64,000 bases of DNA from an uncultured Clostridia bacterium (GTDB lineage: Bacteria; Bacillota; Clostridia; Christensenellales; Borkfalkiaceae). Shown here piece after piece: positions 54,501 through 63,327 of the stretch. The stretch is taken from the NCBI GenBank assembly GCA_934247935.1, contig CAKQKE010000010.1, forward strand, positions 1-64,000, read 5' to 3'. How positions within the stretch are numbered: position 1 is the first letter of the stretch; every line of letters starts with the position of its first letter. Both the position numbers and the translations under genes were made by a program. The notes beneath the pieces are model-generated. The model saw only the letters and a program-made list of their open reading frames with translations, made no database searches and had not been told where the DNA came from.

Positions 54501-57500
54501 ACTGTTTGTCACCGTCGCTCCGCTCGATTTGGAAAGATTCGTGACGAGCGTGTCTGCGTTTAAAACGTAAACTTTTTGTCCGCTTTTGTTTTCGATTTGT
54601 ATTTCGTGAGTAATCGGCGATGCGAAATCGGACTGAGTATACCAAATCGAGTGTAAATCGAACATACCCGTTTTGTCGGTATAATCGAAAGTCCAATACA
54701 TTGTTTTGCCGATGTAAGTTTGTTTTTCCGAATTTATGTTTTCGGACATGGTCACTTCTTCGTGATAAGTTTGTTCGACGTAAATCCAGTCGAAATAATG
54801 CCATTGACCGTCTCTTCCGCCGAGTTTTACCTTTGGAATAAACGGAATAAACGATTCACCTTTAATCCACTCGTAATCGTTTTTGTCTTTAAGCGAAGTA
54901 ATAACCATGCCGTTTGCGGCGGGTTTTACCGTGAGTCTTGTGGAAAGAGTGGAAATCGTCAACTGTTCGGCGTTTAAAATGGGCTTGCACACGTTGACGG
55001 AAACGTCCTTTGTAGTGTTGCCGCAACTTACCGTAATTACATTTTCGCCGCTGTTTTTAATTTTGATTTGACCGCTGAAATTACCCAAAACGTCGGCTTT
55101 TACGGTGTTTTCAAGTTGACCGTTCAAATAAATCTTCACGTCGTTGTTTGTACCTACCGCCCTGCCCGAAACGGTGAAGTTTTGTTCGCCTTCAAGCACT
55201 ATCGACTGTTTGTCGGTGGGCGAATAAATATCGATACACTCTTCTAAATAATCGGTAGACCTTGCGATTTTTGGAGCAATGAAGTCCGCCCAGTCGCAGT
55301 CGTAACTTTTATCGCCGTTGTTTGCGAGAAGTTTCAACGAACTTATACCCCTTATGTCGAGTATAACGTGTTCGGCGTCTTGCGCCGCCCTCATGAGGTT
55401 TGACTTGTACAAAAGTTTTCCGTCGCCCTCTATCATGAATATTACCGAGCCGTTTGTGCCGTTGTTTTGCGTGTCCTTGTTTACGCCCACCCACGTCTCG
55501 AATACCGTATAACCGAAAGATGCAGGGAATGAAACTTCTACATAAGCGTTTTTCTCGTAATCGGCAAACGCATGCAAACAAATGCCGTTGTCGTATCTTT
55601 TGTTGTTGATTATAAGGTCGCCGCCGACTACGTTTTTGTTTATACCCACGTTGCCCCAACCGGTCGCCCAGTCGTCGAATGTCATATCCGTGAGATATTC
55701 CACGTCATTGAGCGACGTTTTAAAAATTTTCGGGTTTGCCCAGACTATTTCGCCTTTACCGCTTCCGTCCGTTTCGGTAACGAGCGTAATCGTTTCAACG
55801 TCATTGCCGTAATAGAATTGAACCGTATAACCGCTGTTTTGCTTTGTGATTATGGGCGAAGCGCAATCTAAAGTCGAACCGTCTTTATAAGTAAACACTC
55901 CCTTAAACGTCACGCCGTCGCCGCTGTAACCGCTTGTTAAGCCGACAACCGCCGTAAACGTATCGCCGCTGCTATTTGAAATATCGAAAGTGTACTGCGC
56001 GCCCACTCCGCTTACAAGGCAGTCGCCCACGGAGCGCAACTCGCCGTTTTTGTACATTTTTACGTAGTCGCCTTTTTTATCGACGCCCCTTGTAAACGAA
56101 TAATTGCCGTCGCTCGATTTTACTTCGCTTTCGGCGTACATATTGGTGATATATTCGTCGCCCGAATAGAACGCGGCGTTCCCTAACGCAACGTTGCCGT
56201 TCCGGTTGCCGTTTTCAGAAATTGCTCTCAATTCAAAAGTTTTGCCGTCCTCTGGCAACTTTGCCGCAAATCTATAAGGGCTCGCACTTTTATCTCGTGC
56301 AAAACTATTTAATACTCCCGTCGAAGCAATACATTTACCGTCAACCCAGATTTCGTAATACGCGCCTTGCGAATTTGCGTCCGCAATGGTAGTCTCGAAA
56401 AATTTGTATCCGAGTCCTTCTATATCGGTGCGCACGTAAGTGAATTTGGTGTAGTCCGTTTTGTCTTTAATATATTCTTCGTAATTTGCGTTTTTGAGAT
56501 AAAGACCTACGCCCTTATTATATTTAATCGTCGTGGAATTTACCGTGTAGTTAAACACCGAATTGTCTGTGTGTTTGTCTATGCCTAGCGTGCCGCTGCC
56601 GACTTCGCCCTCTAACGCCGTGTCGCTTAAATAAATTTTACCGCCATCGAGAGTGTTGCTAAGTACGGGGTTGCCTATTACGGTCATGTCGTTGGCAATT
56701 CCGTCGCCGCCGTCACCGATTAAAAAATTGACCTTGTAACCGCCCTTTACGTTTATGCAAAGTTTGTATGCGGACATATATCCGTACAACACGGGAGTTT
56801 GCATTGTTGATAAAATTTTGTCGTCTTTATCATAAACGGTTGCCGTAATCGTGGCAGAACCGCTGTTTTCTCCACCCGCCACTGCGTCGTCGATGCCGAC
56901 GTATGATTGCAAGAAATTATACTGTCCGCCGATAATCAAATCGAAACTGCCGACAGAGTTGAAACAGAAGCCGTAATCCATTTGCTCGCCGCCGATTACC
57001 ATACTGCCGCCGTACAAATTGTAGTTTCTCGAAACGGGGGCGGGCCATGCGCCGCACTTTATATTTGTAATCACTTTGCCTGCCGCGCTTACGCCGTCGG
57101 TGTAAAAACTTGCGTCTCCGAACGACACGCACGCACCCTCTGCACCGTACACCTCGAGCCTTACTACTCTTTTACCTTTTACGTCGGTTGAAAATACCTT
57201 TTGAGCAGAATTGGATTTTACTTTTTCGCTCGAAACTTCAACGCCGTCGATTAAAATTTTAACGATTGCGTTTTTGTTTTGGTTTGCTTGCGCCCCGTCA
57301 ATACCGTAATCGACCGCAAAAGTGACGTAATCGTGCACTTCGGAAAGTATTATCTCGGCAAAAGCCGCCTGGTCTTCGTTGTAAGTAATAAGCGACAAAC
57401 CGCTGTTGTAAATTTTCATTTGAGCCTGCCAGCCGAGAGTGATGTCTCCGCCGTTTACCGCGTTTGCGTTTGCCGTCGCGCTGCCGCTTGAAGAGTTTGA

Positions 57501-57668
57501 CGCCGACGAATAATTCATCGATGACATATAATACGGCAAATCTCTCAAATTAAAATCTTTTGCTTTTACCCTCGCTTGTGGTTCGCCTATTGCAAACGCC
57601 GCCGAAAGCGCAAGGCATATTACGCATATAAAAGAACAAATACCTATATATATTTTTCTGTTTTTCAT
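51594..57668 (-). CDS. Giant secreted NPCBM-glycosidase, clan GH-D (GH36-like)
   Basis: A 2,024-aa exported enzyme. Signal peptide at 1-27 (IYIGICSFICVICLALSAAFA). Several NPCBM-like domains cover about 70-900, with one Ig-like insert (QNFTVSGRAVGTNNDVKIYLNG). A (beta/alpha)8 domain at about 1,000-1,620 shows WKQVGDWRG, GLDGMRTDFGYIIG (candidate nucleophile Asp near 1,339) and IQTTDAFSSSEVRRS with a second acidic residue, the pattern of alpha-galactosidases. The C-terminal part adds beta-sandwich domains (DVERNGLNETFPRAGAF). Substrate may be a galactose- or GalNAc-capped host glycan. GGAGG precedes the ATG. Confidence 0.75.
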   Translation of the reverse strand: MKNRKIYIGICSFICVICLALSAAFAIGEPQARVKAKDFNLRDLPYYMSSMNYSSASNSSSGSATANANAVNGGDITLGWQAQMKIYNSGLSLITYNEDQAAFAEIILSEVHDYVTFAVDYGIDGAQANQNKNAIVKILIDGVEVSSEKVKSNSAQKVFSTDVKGKRVVRLEVYGAEGACVSFGDASFYTDGVSAAGKVITNIKCGAWPAPVSRNYNLYGGSMVIGGEQMDYGFCFNSVGSFDLIIGGQYNFLQSYVGIDDAVAGGENSGSATITATVYDKDDKILSTMQTPVLYGYMSAYKLCINVKGGYKVNFLIGDGGDGIANDMTVIGNPVLSNTLDGGKIYLSDTALEGEVGSGTLGIDKHTDNSVFNYTVNSTTIKYNKGVGLYLKNANYEEYIKDKTDYTKFTYVRTDIEGLGYKFFETTIADANSQGAYYEIWVDGKCIASTGVLNSFARDKSASPYRFAAKLPEDGKTFELRAISENGNRNGNVALGNAAFYSGDEYITNMYAESEVKSSDGNYSFTRGVDKKGDYVKMYKNGELRSVGDCLVSGVGAQYTFDISNSSGDTFTAVVGLTSGYSGDGVTFKGVFTYKDGSTLDCASPIITKQNSGYTVQFYYGNDVETITLVTETDGSGKGEIVWANPKIFKTSLNDVEYLTDMTFDDWATGWGNVGINKNVVGGDLIINNKRYDNGICLHAFADYEKNAYVEVSFPASFGYTVFETWVGVNKDTQNNGTNGSVIFMIEGDGKLLYKSNLMRAAQDAEHVILDIRGISSLKLLANNGDKSYDCDWADFIAPKIARSTDYLEECIDIYSPTDKQSIVLEGEQNFTVSGRAVGTNNDVKIYLNGQLENTVKADVLGNFSGQIKIKNSGENVITVSCGNTTKDVSVNVCKPILNAEQLTISTLSTRLTVKPAANGMVITSLKDKNDYEWIKGESFIPFIPKVKLGGRDGQWHYFDWIYVEQTYHEEVTMSENINSEKQTYIGKTMYWTFDYTDKTGMFDLHSIWYTQSDFASPITHEIQIENKSGQKVYVLNADTLVTNLSKSSGATVTNSYAYKSAMYTTNYGYRVDEVKNGYDMNVFCSTDYNNGMQIDAGYIPWVSLNQKSGSRQNGVYMGVMWSDCRIQVQGVEDGVYVEAGLDEDFFTEIPEDNNYNVPASFIGAYTGDVDDGSIEMKKWYYTFIMAECNRIDLNLPSFEYNLWEVLDSERRSWRMSDEKFYDAVYDFAKIGVQEICIDTYWWKQVGDWRGVHEKWQSSMEYSSNFVNALGMYFSLYMQAGNGLSDHSDALTSNGVNGNPNWFARGEGLSWDEVCLADPDAFEYLVSYLKNYYMEFGLDGMRTDFGYIIGYCIKEGHQHIDKRADVGYWTSTNMYKLLEEMYKLFPVPTDVLNSSEAHYFKWEDCNCGGTLKDFKSMSYATRIQTTDAFSSSEVRRSFYDASYCYPSMQLMLWLNDYMYDPTGPIPDDQYRFWSLLMGAGCPMMSMISDMPDITSKTLKRTIEIYNDWMKFLVRYGNVYHIMDRYDGINWDGIEYYEELSTKGAVLAFKPDPDGSADDTYKVKFKGVVDDLTYYVWSENGNIPFATYTGAQLKQGLSLTLEGSYKAEIIYFISTEAKDAKQITEKPGEFVLSADCTLGKLEIGIGAQNPADYYLINICSGDEVVYSFITQNRAGCSVIRGLDEGEYRVEAVAYNRFGSRSITETVQITNPDFVCDNTYTVVGEYSTDEIVINDERYTNGYSVDLSDKTFGVSTSKSLEITNITGNKFTAKIALPFEDDGEVLNVKIVAIAPDGESEVGNYMLNSLQNVMDLDIDLPEGCFKLRIDIENLTKDIYLQRNYGYGRMGLYSNQSFKDNEFTFTLDVERNGLNETFPRAGAFAAYVDDDCFAAVYIDAYYSNIVFYERTSGISSDRISKIKMPEGFDYKARHTIKCIRTGSQIEYYIDGTYLTTRSFISSAAKVALITEDAEARFGEVKLAVDGSEKNLSWTQKECDVRINGAKIYGSNSKKGIWLRPQPEFVLVIEK

Positions 57669-57680
57669 AATTAAGCCTCC

Positions 57681-60600
57681 TTAAACAAGTTGTAAAAGCA
57701 AATAAGTGTCGGGATTTAATGCGTCGGCGGAAACCGCTTTTGAATTGTAAACAAAATTCTTTTGCGTATCGCCGTTTTTACTCGTCTCGAAAGCAACCCT
57801 TAAATCGTTGTCTTTCGTGATTTGCATATATCCCTTGGGCGTGTAGTTGCCCGTAGTGTTGTATCTGCTTAAATAATCGTAAGAAATAAACAATTCCGCC
57901 ACCGTTTTTCCGTTGTCCGCGCGCACGATTGCCCTCGGAGCGGAATATGGAACGTAAATGTCCGGCTCGTAGAAATCGTGACTATTGCCGTAAGAGAACG
58001 TGAGCGTTCCGTCGTTTTTAAGGTTGATTTTATAATCGTAAACGTATGGCGCGCCGAGTTTGTGCTCAACCGTAGAAACCGTAAAGCCTATCGTATCCAC
58101 GCCGCTGCCGAACTCGTATTTTAAATGCAAGCCCTTTTCGCTGCGATAAACGTACGCCGTCGTATCGTCGATATTGAGCGTCGCTTTTTTCCTTTGATAC
58201 AACTCCTCATCGAAAATGCAGTCCACTTTGTAATCGCCGGAATTGTCGAGAGCGGCGTATAAATTGCCGTCTGCGTCCATTCTCACGTAACTTGCGGGGC
58301 TTTCGCTGTCGCAATACACTCCGCCGAAGCGATAATTATTCCAGACGACGCTTCCTCTGTCGTTTTCGCCCGCAAGTCTGAAGGCAAAACCTAAAATATC
58401 GTCTTTTTTTACCGTATGAGTGCTTATAGATAAAAATTTGTAAGGCACAAACATTTCCACGATATAACTGCAACCCACGCAGTCGGTGCTTACCTGCATC
58501 GAAATTGACGATAAATCGTCAACCGTGTCAGCCCAGTCTTTGTATTTTCCTCTCTGCACTTTAAGCGAACGGTCGAGTTCTATTCTGAAAAGCAAATCTC
58601 CCTCGCCCGCATATTGCCCCCTGACCGTATAATAATCGTCGAGATAATCGCTGCCGATTTTAAACGATTGGTCGTAGGTGTTGATATAAAACATTATTAC
58701 GTTTTTTTTAGTCAACTGCTTTGCATAACCCACGAAAGCCAATCTCAAGCCCTCTTCGTCGCGATAAATAAGCGCGTCGGCGCGGTCTCTGTCGCTATAT
58801 TCTTCAAGGGCGAGCGTTGCGGTTTTGTTTCCGCTCCAATGCGCTTCGTCGAGCACTGCGTCCACCGAAGAATCGGTCGGGTCGGGCATTTCGTCGATAA
58901 GTTCGTCTTGCGGAACAATGTTGCCGTTGTATAAATAAGCCGCATAAGTATCGGGGTACAACGGGTCGCAGAAACCCGACGGGAAAGTTACCGAATTCCA
59001 GCCGTCCCAATCTTTTGTGGGGTCTGTTCCCCAATCGGGGTGCGCGCCTGTATATTCGGTCGCTCTCCACATACCGAACGTGAGATAAAATCTCGTTCTT
59101 TGCGAAACTTGCATATCTACGCTGTAATAACGGAAGAACGAATAAGGTATATACAATTCTCCGTAATATCCGTTGTCGATATCGTCGTTTTTATTAATGG
59201 TTGTACCCTCATGTAAATTTACCTTTACTTCTGGTCTGTATTTCTTTAAAGGTATAAGTTCGTTATAACTTCTTCCGTTGCCCGTCATCACTTGCATGTA
59301 TCCGCTTGCCTGAATCCAGAAATGGAAATCTTTTGTGGGTACAAGCGTGTGCGCGGTACTGCCTACGTGCAAACAAATTTCTACTCTGTCGCCGTTGTTT
59401 ACGTTTTTATCGTCGGCGCAGTCGAAATAAATGTACAAGCCGTTTAAACCTCTCGCAATCGTGATATCCGCGCTTTCAAGCGAACGAAGTCCGCCCACTT
59501 TGGTTGTAAACGCCGATTGACTTAAATATTCTTCGTTGTCTTTAATTCCGTTTACGTTGCCATTGGATACATAAAGTCTGTTGTTGTTTTCAAGCGAACC
59601 GTCTGCGGTAAACGTGGCATATTTAGCGGGTACTTCGGGGTCGGGGAAAATACCTATGCCGTTCCAACCGTCCCAGGAATAATCGCCTTCTCTCTTTAAT
59701 CCGAGCGTGAAATAAAAATCATTTGACTGCATAGTGCAGATAAACTCGTAAGGTATAAACGCTTCCATAACATAACCGTTGTCGTCTTTATTTCCCGCCT
59801 CGATTGTCGTGCCGTCGTTTAATTTAATTACCGAAACCGGCTTTAAAGAATATTTCAGATTATCGAAATTTCTGTCGTTCCAGCGGTTTATCGCGTCGCC
59901 ACCCTCGGCGTATTCTATTCTTCCGTCGATATAAAAACGCACTTTTTTAGTGGTCGCACTCGAGGGGTATTCGCTATTTCCCAAAGTATCGAAATAAACT
60001 TCGATATACTCGTCTCTGCTGACCTGCTTGTCTTCTTGTCCGTCGAAAATGAAATATACGCCGGTTTCGCCCTTATAAGAATAGAAATTCACGCTTTCAA
60101 GGTTTCTCATACCGCCGAAAGTGCCGTAAACAGCCGACGAAACGTATTCTTCTTTGGTTAAATCGGCGTCAAGTCCTTCGATGGTTTTTACTTTATTTTT
60201 AGAAAGAATTTCAAATTTTTTCTCCGCTTTTTTACCCGCATTATTGGTCGCGCTTATTTCTATTTTATATATGCCGCTGTACTCCAAAAACAACTTTCCG
60301 TTTTCAATACGTTCGTAAGTACCAAAAGGCGAATAAACCTTAATAAGCGGCTCAAGTCCGCTTTCAACGCTGTCTTTAACGGTAATTTCCGGCAAAACAA
60401 AATATTCGCCCACAAAATTGTTTTCAATATATTCGCCGAGTGCGATTGTGGGGGCGGGCCTTGTCGAGGTGTCTTCAACTACGGTAACGACGCAAGTCTT
60501 TTTCACTTTGTTACCCGCTTTGTCCGCCGCTTCGTATACGACTTTGTATTCCCCCGCTGCTTCAACTTTAAATTTGCCGTTTTCCACCTTTACCACGCTG

Positions 60601-60839
60601 TCGTCGGGCGCATAAACAGTGACTTTTACCGATACGTTTTTATCAAAATCGTCAACGGCTTTGCACGTGCGAATTTCCACTTCTTCCCCGACTGTCGCCT
60701 GAGTATACGCGCCTACGTACAATACGGGCGGCGTAACATCCTTGCCCTTGTCCGAGCCGCAGCCGCAAGCAACGGCAAACGAGGATATAGAAATAGCCAG
60801 CAAGATGAAAATCAAACAATTAATAAATTTCTTACTCAT
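57681..60839 (-). CDS. Lipoprotein with Ig-like and CBM9/DOMON-like domains
   Basis: A protein of about 1,052 aa with a lipobox (SSFAVACGCGS), so membrane-anchored outside the cell. Two Ig-like domains cover about 35-200 (PPVLYVGAYTQATVGEEVEI, AAGEYKVVYEAADKAGNKVKK). Four repeats of a CBM9-like fold follow, each with LEWTxxxYFD-type strands, DNGYVMEAFIPYEFI/FIPYKFLS/LYIPYSFFR and a closing DPxxPAxY motif. It probably captures polysaccharide. I use the ATG at 60,837-60,839 behind GGAGG. The glycosidase gene follows after 12 bases, so they share a transcript. Confidence 0.83.
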   Translation of the reverse strand: MSKKFINCLIFILLAISISSFAVACGCGSDKGKDVTPPVLYVGAYTQATVGEEVEIRTCKAVDDFDKNVSVKVTVYAPDDSVVKVENGKFKVEAAGEYKVVYEAADKAGNKVKKTCVVTVVEDTSTRPAPTIALGEYIENNFVGEYFVLPEITVKDSVESGLEPLIKVYSPFGTYERIENGKLFLEYSGIYKIEISATNNAGKKAEKKFEILSKNKVKTIEGLDADLTKEEYVSSAVYGTFGGMRNLESVNFYSYKGETGVYFIFDGQEDKQVSRDEYIEVYFDTLGNSEYPSSATTKKVRFYIDGRIEYAEGGDAINRWNDRNFDNLKYSLKPVSVIKLNDGTTIEAGNKDDNGYVMEAFIPYEFICTMQSNDFYFTLGLKREGDYSWDGWNGIGIFPDPEVPAKYATFTADGSLENNNRLYVSNGNVNGIKDNEEYLSQSAFTTKVGGLRSLESADITIARGLNGLYIYFDCADDKNVNNGDRVEICLHVGSTAHTLVPTKDFHFWIQASGYMQVMTGNGRSYNELIPLKKYRPEVKVNLHEGTTINKNDDIDNGYYGELYIPYSFFRYYSVDMQVSQRTRFYLTFGMWRATEYTGAHPDWGTDPTKDWDGWNSVTFPSGFCDPLYPDTYAAYLYNGNIVPQDELIDEMPDPTDSSVDAVLDEAHWSGNKTATLALEEYSDRDRADALIYRDEEGLRLAFVGYAKQLTKKNVIMFYINTYDQSFKIGSDYLDDYYTVRGQYAGEGDLLFRIELDRSLKVQRGKYKDWADTVDDLSSISMQVSTDCVGCSYIVEMFVPYKFLSISTHTVKKDDILGFAFRLAGENDRGSVVWNNYRFGGVYCDSESPASYVRMDADGNLYAALDNSGDYKVDCIFDEELYQRKKATLNIDDTTAYVYRSEKGLHLKYEFGSGVDTIGFTVSTVEHKLGAPYVYDYKINLKNDGTLTFSYGNSHDFYEPDIYVPYSAPRAIVRADNGKTVAELFISYDYLSRYNTTGNYTPKGYMQITKDNDLRVAFETSKNGDTQKNFVYNSKAVSADALNPDTYLLLQLV

Positions 60840-61093
60840 CCGATTACCTCCGTTATATCTTAAAAAGGACAAATCAAGCCGCCGCTTTTAAACAAACCGA
60901 TTAAACGTAAAACTTTTTTCGTTTTGTTTATTTGCGCCTTAACTTTCCTTTTGCGCTATATTACGTTTAACATTTTAATACCGAAAAACGCTCTTGTATT
61001 GTATAATCTTCCGCACTTGGAGTAAAATATTGCGCAATATGTAAAAAGGCTATTGCCAACAACTATAAAAGCATGTATAATTTGTATAGTAAT

Positions 61094-61324
61094 TAAGAAA
61101 TCGGAAACTTGCTTGCAAGGGTTTACAATTCCGCATATTGCAATTTGAGTTGCAATAAAAACTTTGTTTTTATCGTGGTTTGCGTAAGCAAACGTAAAAT
61201 TTAGCAAAGATAAATTTTACAAACGAAAACTATAATATAAAAAACAAATTCCTTTTCATTTTGTTAACCTTGTAAACTAAGAAGTGCAAAAAAACAAACT
61301 TTTTGCACTTTTGAGCATGTAAAA
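61094..61324 (+). repeat. Left inverted-repeat copy flanking the AraC gene
   Basis: Contains GAAACTTGCTTGCAAGGG, ATTGCAATTTGAGTTGCAAT, GGTTTGCGTAAGCAAACG and a hairpin of AGTGCAAAAA/TTTTTGCACT. The same units recur in the same order on the opposite strand at 62,799-63,050. Several are palindromic, so the sequence can fold on its own. It fills most of the lipoprotein-araC gap; promoters for both genes must lie in or beside it. Confidence 0.8.
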
Positions 61325-61405
61325 ACATCAGTTTTGCTTGAAAATACGCTCGCTGTTTCTCGCGTGCTTTCAGACAAAACCTCAGGTATTATAAGGAGCA
61401 ACGCC

Positions 61406-62353
61406 ATGTATCCACACAAATTACCGTACGACGAAAAATTAATATGGTATTATTCGGACTGCTTTCCCGATAATCAACCGTACAAACTTATACGTTGTTT
61501 TTTACACAAAGACTACGCCATGAATCTGCACTCGCACGATTTTTACGAAATAAACCTCATCGTTAATGGCAAAGGCGTACATTATACAGATAATTCTTTT
61601 AAGGAAACCGCTGTCGGAGACGTAATTATCGTGCCGCCGGGGTCTTTTCACGGCTATTACAATCTCGACAGACTCAACGTGTATCACCTGCTAATACACA
61701 AAAATTTCTTCAACAAGTATTATTCCGATCTGAATATGTTGTCGGCTTTTAAACTGCTTTTCAACGCAGACTATAAAATAAGAAACAAAAACGTAAATAT
61801 TCCTTATTTCCATCTCGACGAAAACTGCTATGAAGACTGCAAGAGGGTCTTTGTTCAACTCGACGAAATGGACATACGCACTTTTACAAATCCCGAAGAA
61901 TATTTACCTGCCCTGCACCTGATGAGTTATACCACGACGATAATGCTGATTGTAAAGTTGTGCGAGGCTTATAAACAACAATTTTTTGCCGCACCGGTAA
62001 AAGAAAATTCTGCAAGTGACATGAATATTTTCAACGTGGTCGAATATATACATTTGCACTATGCCGAAAAAATTACGCTTGAAGATTTGTGCAAAGCCTC
62101 CTTTATGAGCAAAACTGCCCTTTCGGAAAAGTTTAATCGTTTTATGGGACAATCGCCGCTGGGGTATGTAAATTATTACAGAATACTCGTCGCGAAAAAA
62201 ATGCTTTTGGAAACGGATAAACCCATTGCGGAAATAGCCGTCGACACGGGATTTTTCGATACGTCGCACTTTTCAAAAACTTACAGCAAATATGAAAACG
62301 TTTCGCCTGTAAAATTGCGCAATATGCTTAAAAACGAAAACCGCACCAATTAA
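61406..62353 (+). CDS. AraC-family transcriptional regulator
   Basis: A 315-aa regulator. The N-terminal cupin-like sensor domain (HSHDFYEINLIVNGKGVHY, VGDVIIVPPGSFHGY) is followed by two C-terminal helix-turn-helices (ITLEDLCKASFMSKTALSEKF and PIAEIAVDTGFFDTSHFSKTY). AAGGAG lies before the ATG at 61,406; the frame opens at 61,334 without a site. It is divergent from the glycan-use genes and is their likely sugar-responsive regulator. Confidence 0.92.
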   Translation: MYPHKLPYDEKLIWYYSDCFPDNQPYKLIRCFLHKDYAMNLHSHDFYEINLIVNGKGVHYTDNSFKETAVGDVIIVPPGSFHGYYNLDRLNVYHLLIHKNFFNKYYSDLNMLSAFKLLFNADYKIRNKNVNIPYFHLDENCYEDCKRVFVQLDEMDIRTFTNPEEYLPALHLMSYTTTIMLIVKLCEAYKQQFFAAPVKENSASDMNIFNVVEYIHLHYAEKITLEDLCKASFMSKTALSEKFNRFMGQSPLGYVNYYRILVAKKMLLETDKPIAEIAVDTGFFDTSHFSKTYSKYENVSPVKLRNMLKNENRTN

Positions 62354-62427
62354 AAACTAACCGCAGCCAATCGCAGTTTGCGTATATAGATTTCTATTTA
62401 AAAATATATAAACTTACAAGGCTACTC

Positions 62428-62468
62428 TCCAGACCCTTTGTGAACCGAGCAAAAATTGAGTTCTATTA
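62428..62468 (+). repeat. Second copy of the GACCCTTT..ATTGAGTT repeat
   Basis: Resembles 30,208-30,245 over about 35 bases (GACCCTTTGTGAACCGAGC, then AAAAATTGAGTTCTATT). Short, imperfect and intergenic. Confidence 0.45.
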
Positions 62469-62664
62469 AGCCTTAACATCTTTTATTCTCTTTACCGTAA
62501 ATGTCCGCTTGTCATAACTGCAGTGGGTCGCCGTTTGCGTTTGCAATAAATTATCTGAAAATATGGCTTTAAGGTGCTACGCATTTTAACATCGATAAAT
62601 TTGCAAAAACACAACCGCTTTATTGATTTCGTTTAAAACAAAATAAAAAACACATAAATTAAAC

Positions 62665-62706
62665 AAGACCTGCCACGCTTAATTATCGGAACAGGTCTTT
62701 TTTTGC
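62665..62706 (+). terminator. Terminator downstream of araC
   Basis: AAGACCTG (62,665-62,672) and CAGGTCTT (62,692-62,699) form a stem followed by TTTTTTTG. It is 310 bases past the araC stop; nothing coding lies between. Confidence 0.75.
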
Positions 62707-62798
62707 ATTAAAACATATATACCTTGTTATATAAAACATAAACTATAAAAAGTAAATCTTTTGACTAAAGTCAAAATCTTTCAAGTCCTTGAGGACTT

Positions 62799-63050
62799 TC
62801 GCAAAAATAAATTATTTTTGCACTTCCGAGTATGTAAAATGCGAAACTAAAACCCTTGCAAGCAAGTTTCCAATTTGAAAAATGATTTTATTGCTTATAT
62901 TATAATTTTCGTTTATAAAATTTTTCTTCGTTTAATTTTACGTTTGCTTACGCAAACCGCAAGGAAAATTAGAAATTTCCCTTGCAACTCAAATTGCAAT
63001 ATGCGAAATTGTAAACCCTTGCAAGCAAGTTTTCAATTTCTTATATTATA
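62799..63050 (-). repeat. Right inverted-repeat copy flanking the AraC gene
   Basis: Reverse complement of the left copy at 61,094-61,324 over about 230 bases, with the same TTGCAAGCAAG, CAACTCAAATTGCAAT and CGTTTGCTTACGCAAACC units. It also carries one extra internal copy of the TTGCAAGCAAGTTT unit at 62,854. It lies between araC and the MATE gene. Confidence 0.8.
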
Positions 63051-63327
63051 AAATTTAATTATATATCCAGAGTATTTACCGTTTTACCGTCATATTTGTT
63101 TGACAAATATATTCATTCGTTTTATACTTAACACAACGAGTCGAAGATTTATTTTTATACATTTTTCGCGATTAATACTTGTAAAACTTTCGCTTTTATC
63201 GATTTTCGATATTTAAAACGAAACGTTCTTTTTTTTACCCTTTTTGCCGAAGAATGTTTCGGGTTTTTTGGCAAAATTTTCTTTGATTAAAACATAATCA
63301 CTCGGCCACTGTATTAAAGGAGGAACT

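Noticed and set aside
51594..57668. GH13 alpha-amylase reading of GLDGMRTDFG
   Set aside because: The string resembles GH13 region II, but the expected later acid and HD motifs are missing, whereas WKQVGDWRG and the TTDAF..R block fit clan GH-D better. It remains the main alternative.
61094..63050. CRISPR array suggested by recurring TTGCAAGCAAG units around araC
   Set aside because: The units are few, inverted, unevenly spaced and lack unique spacers of constant length; no cas genes occur.
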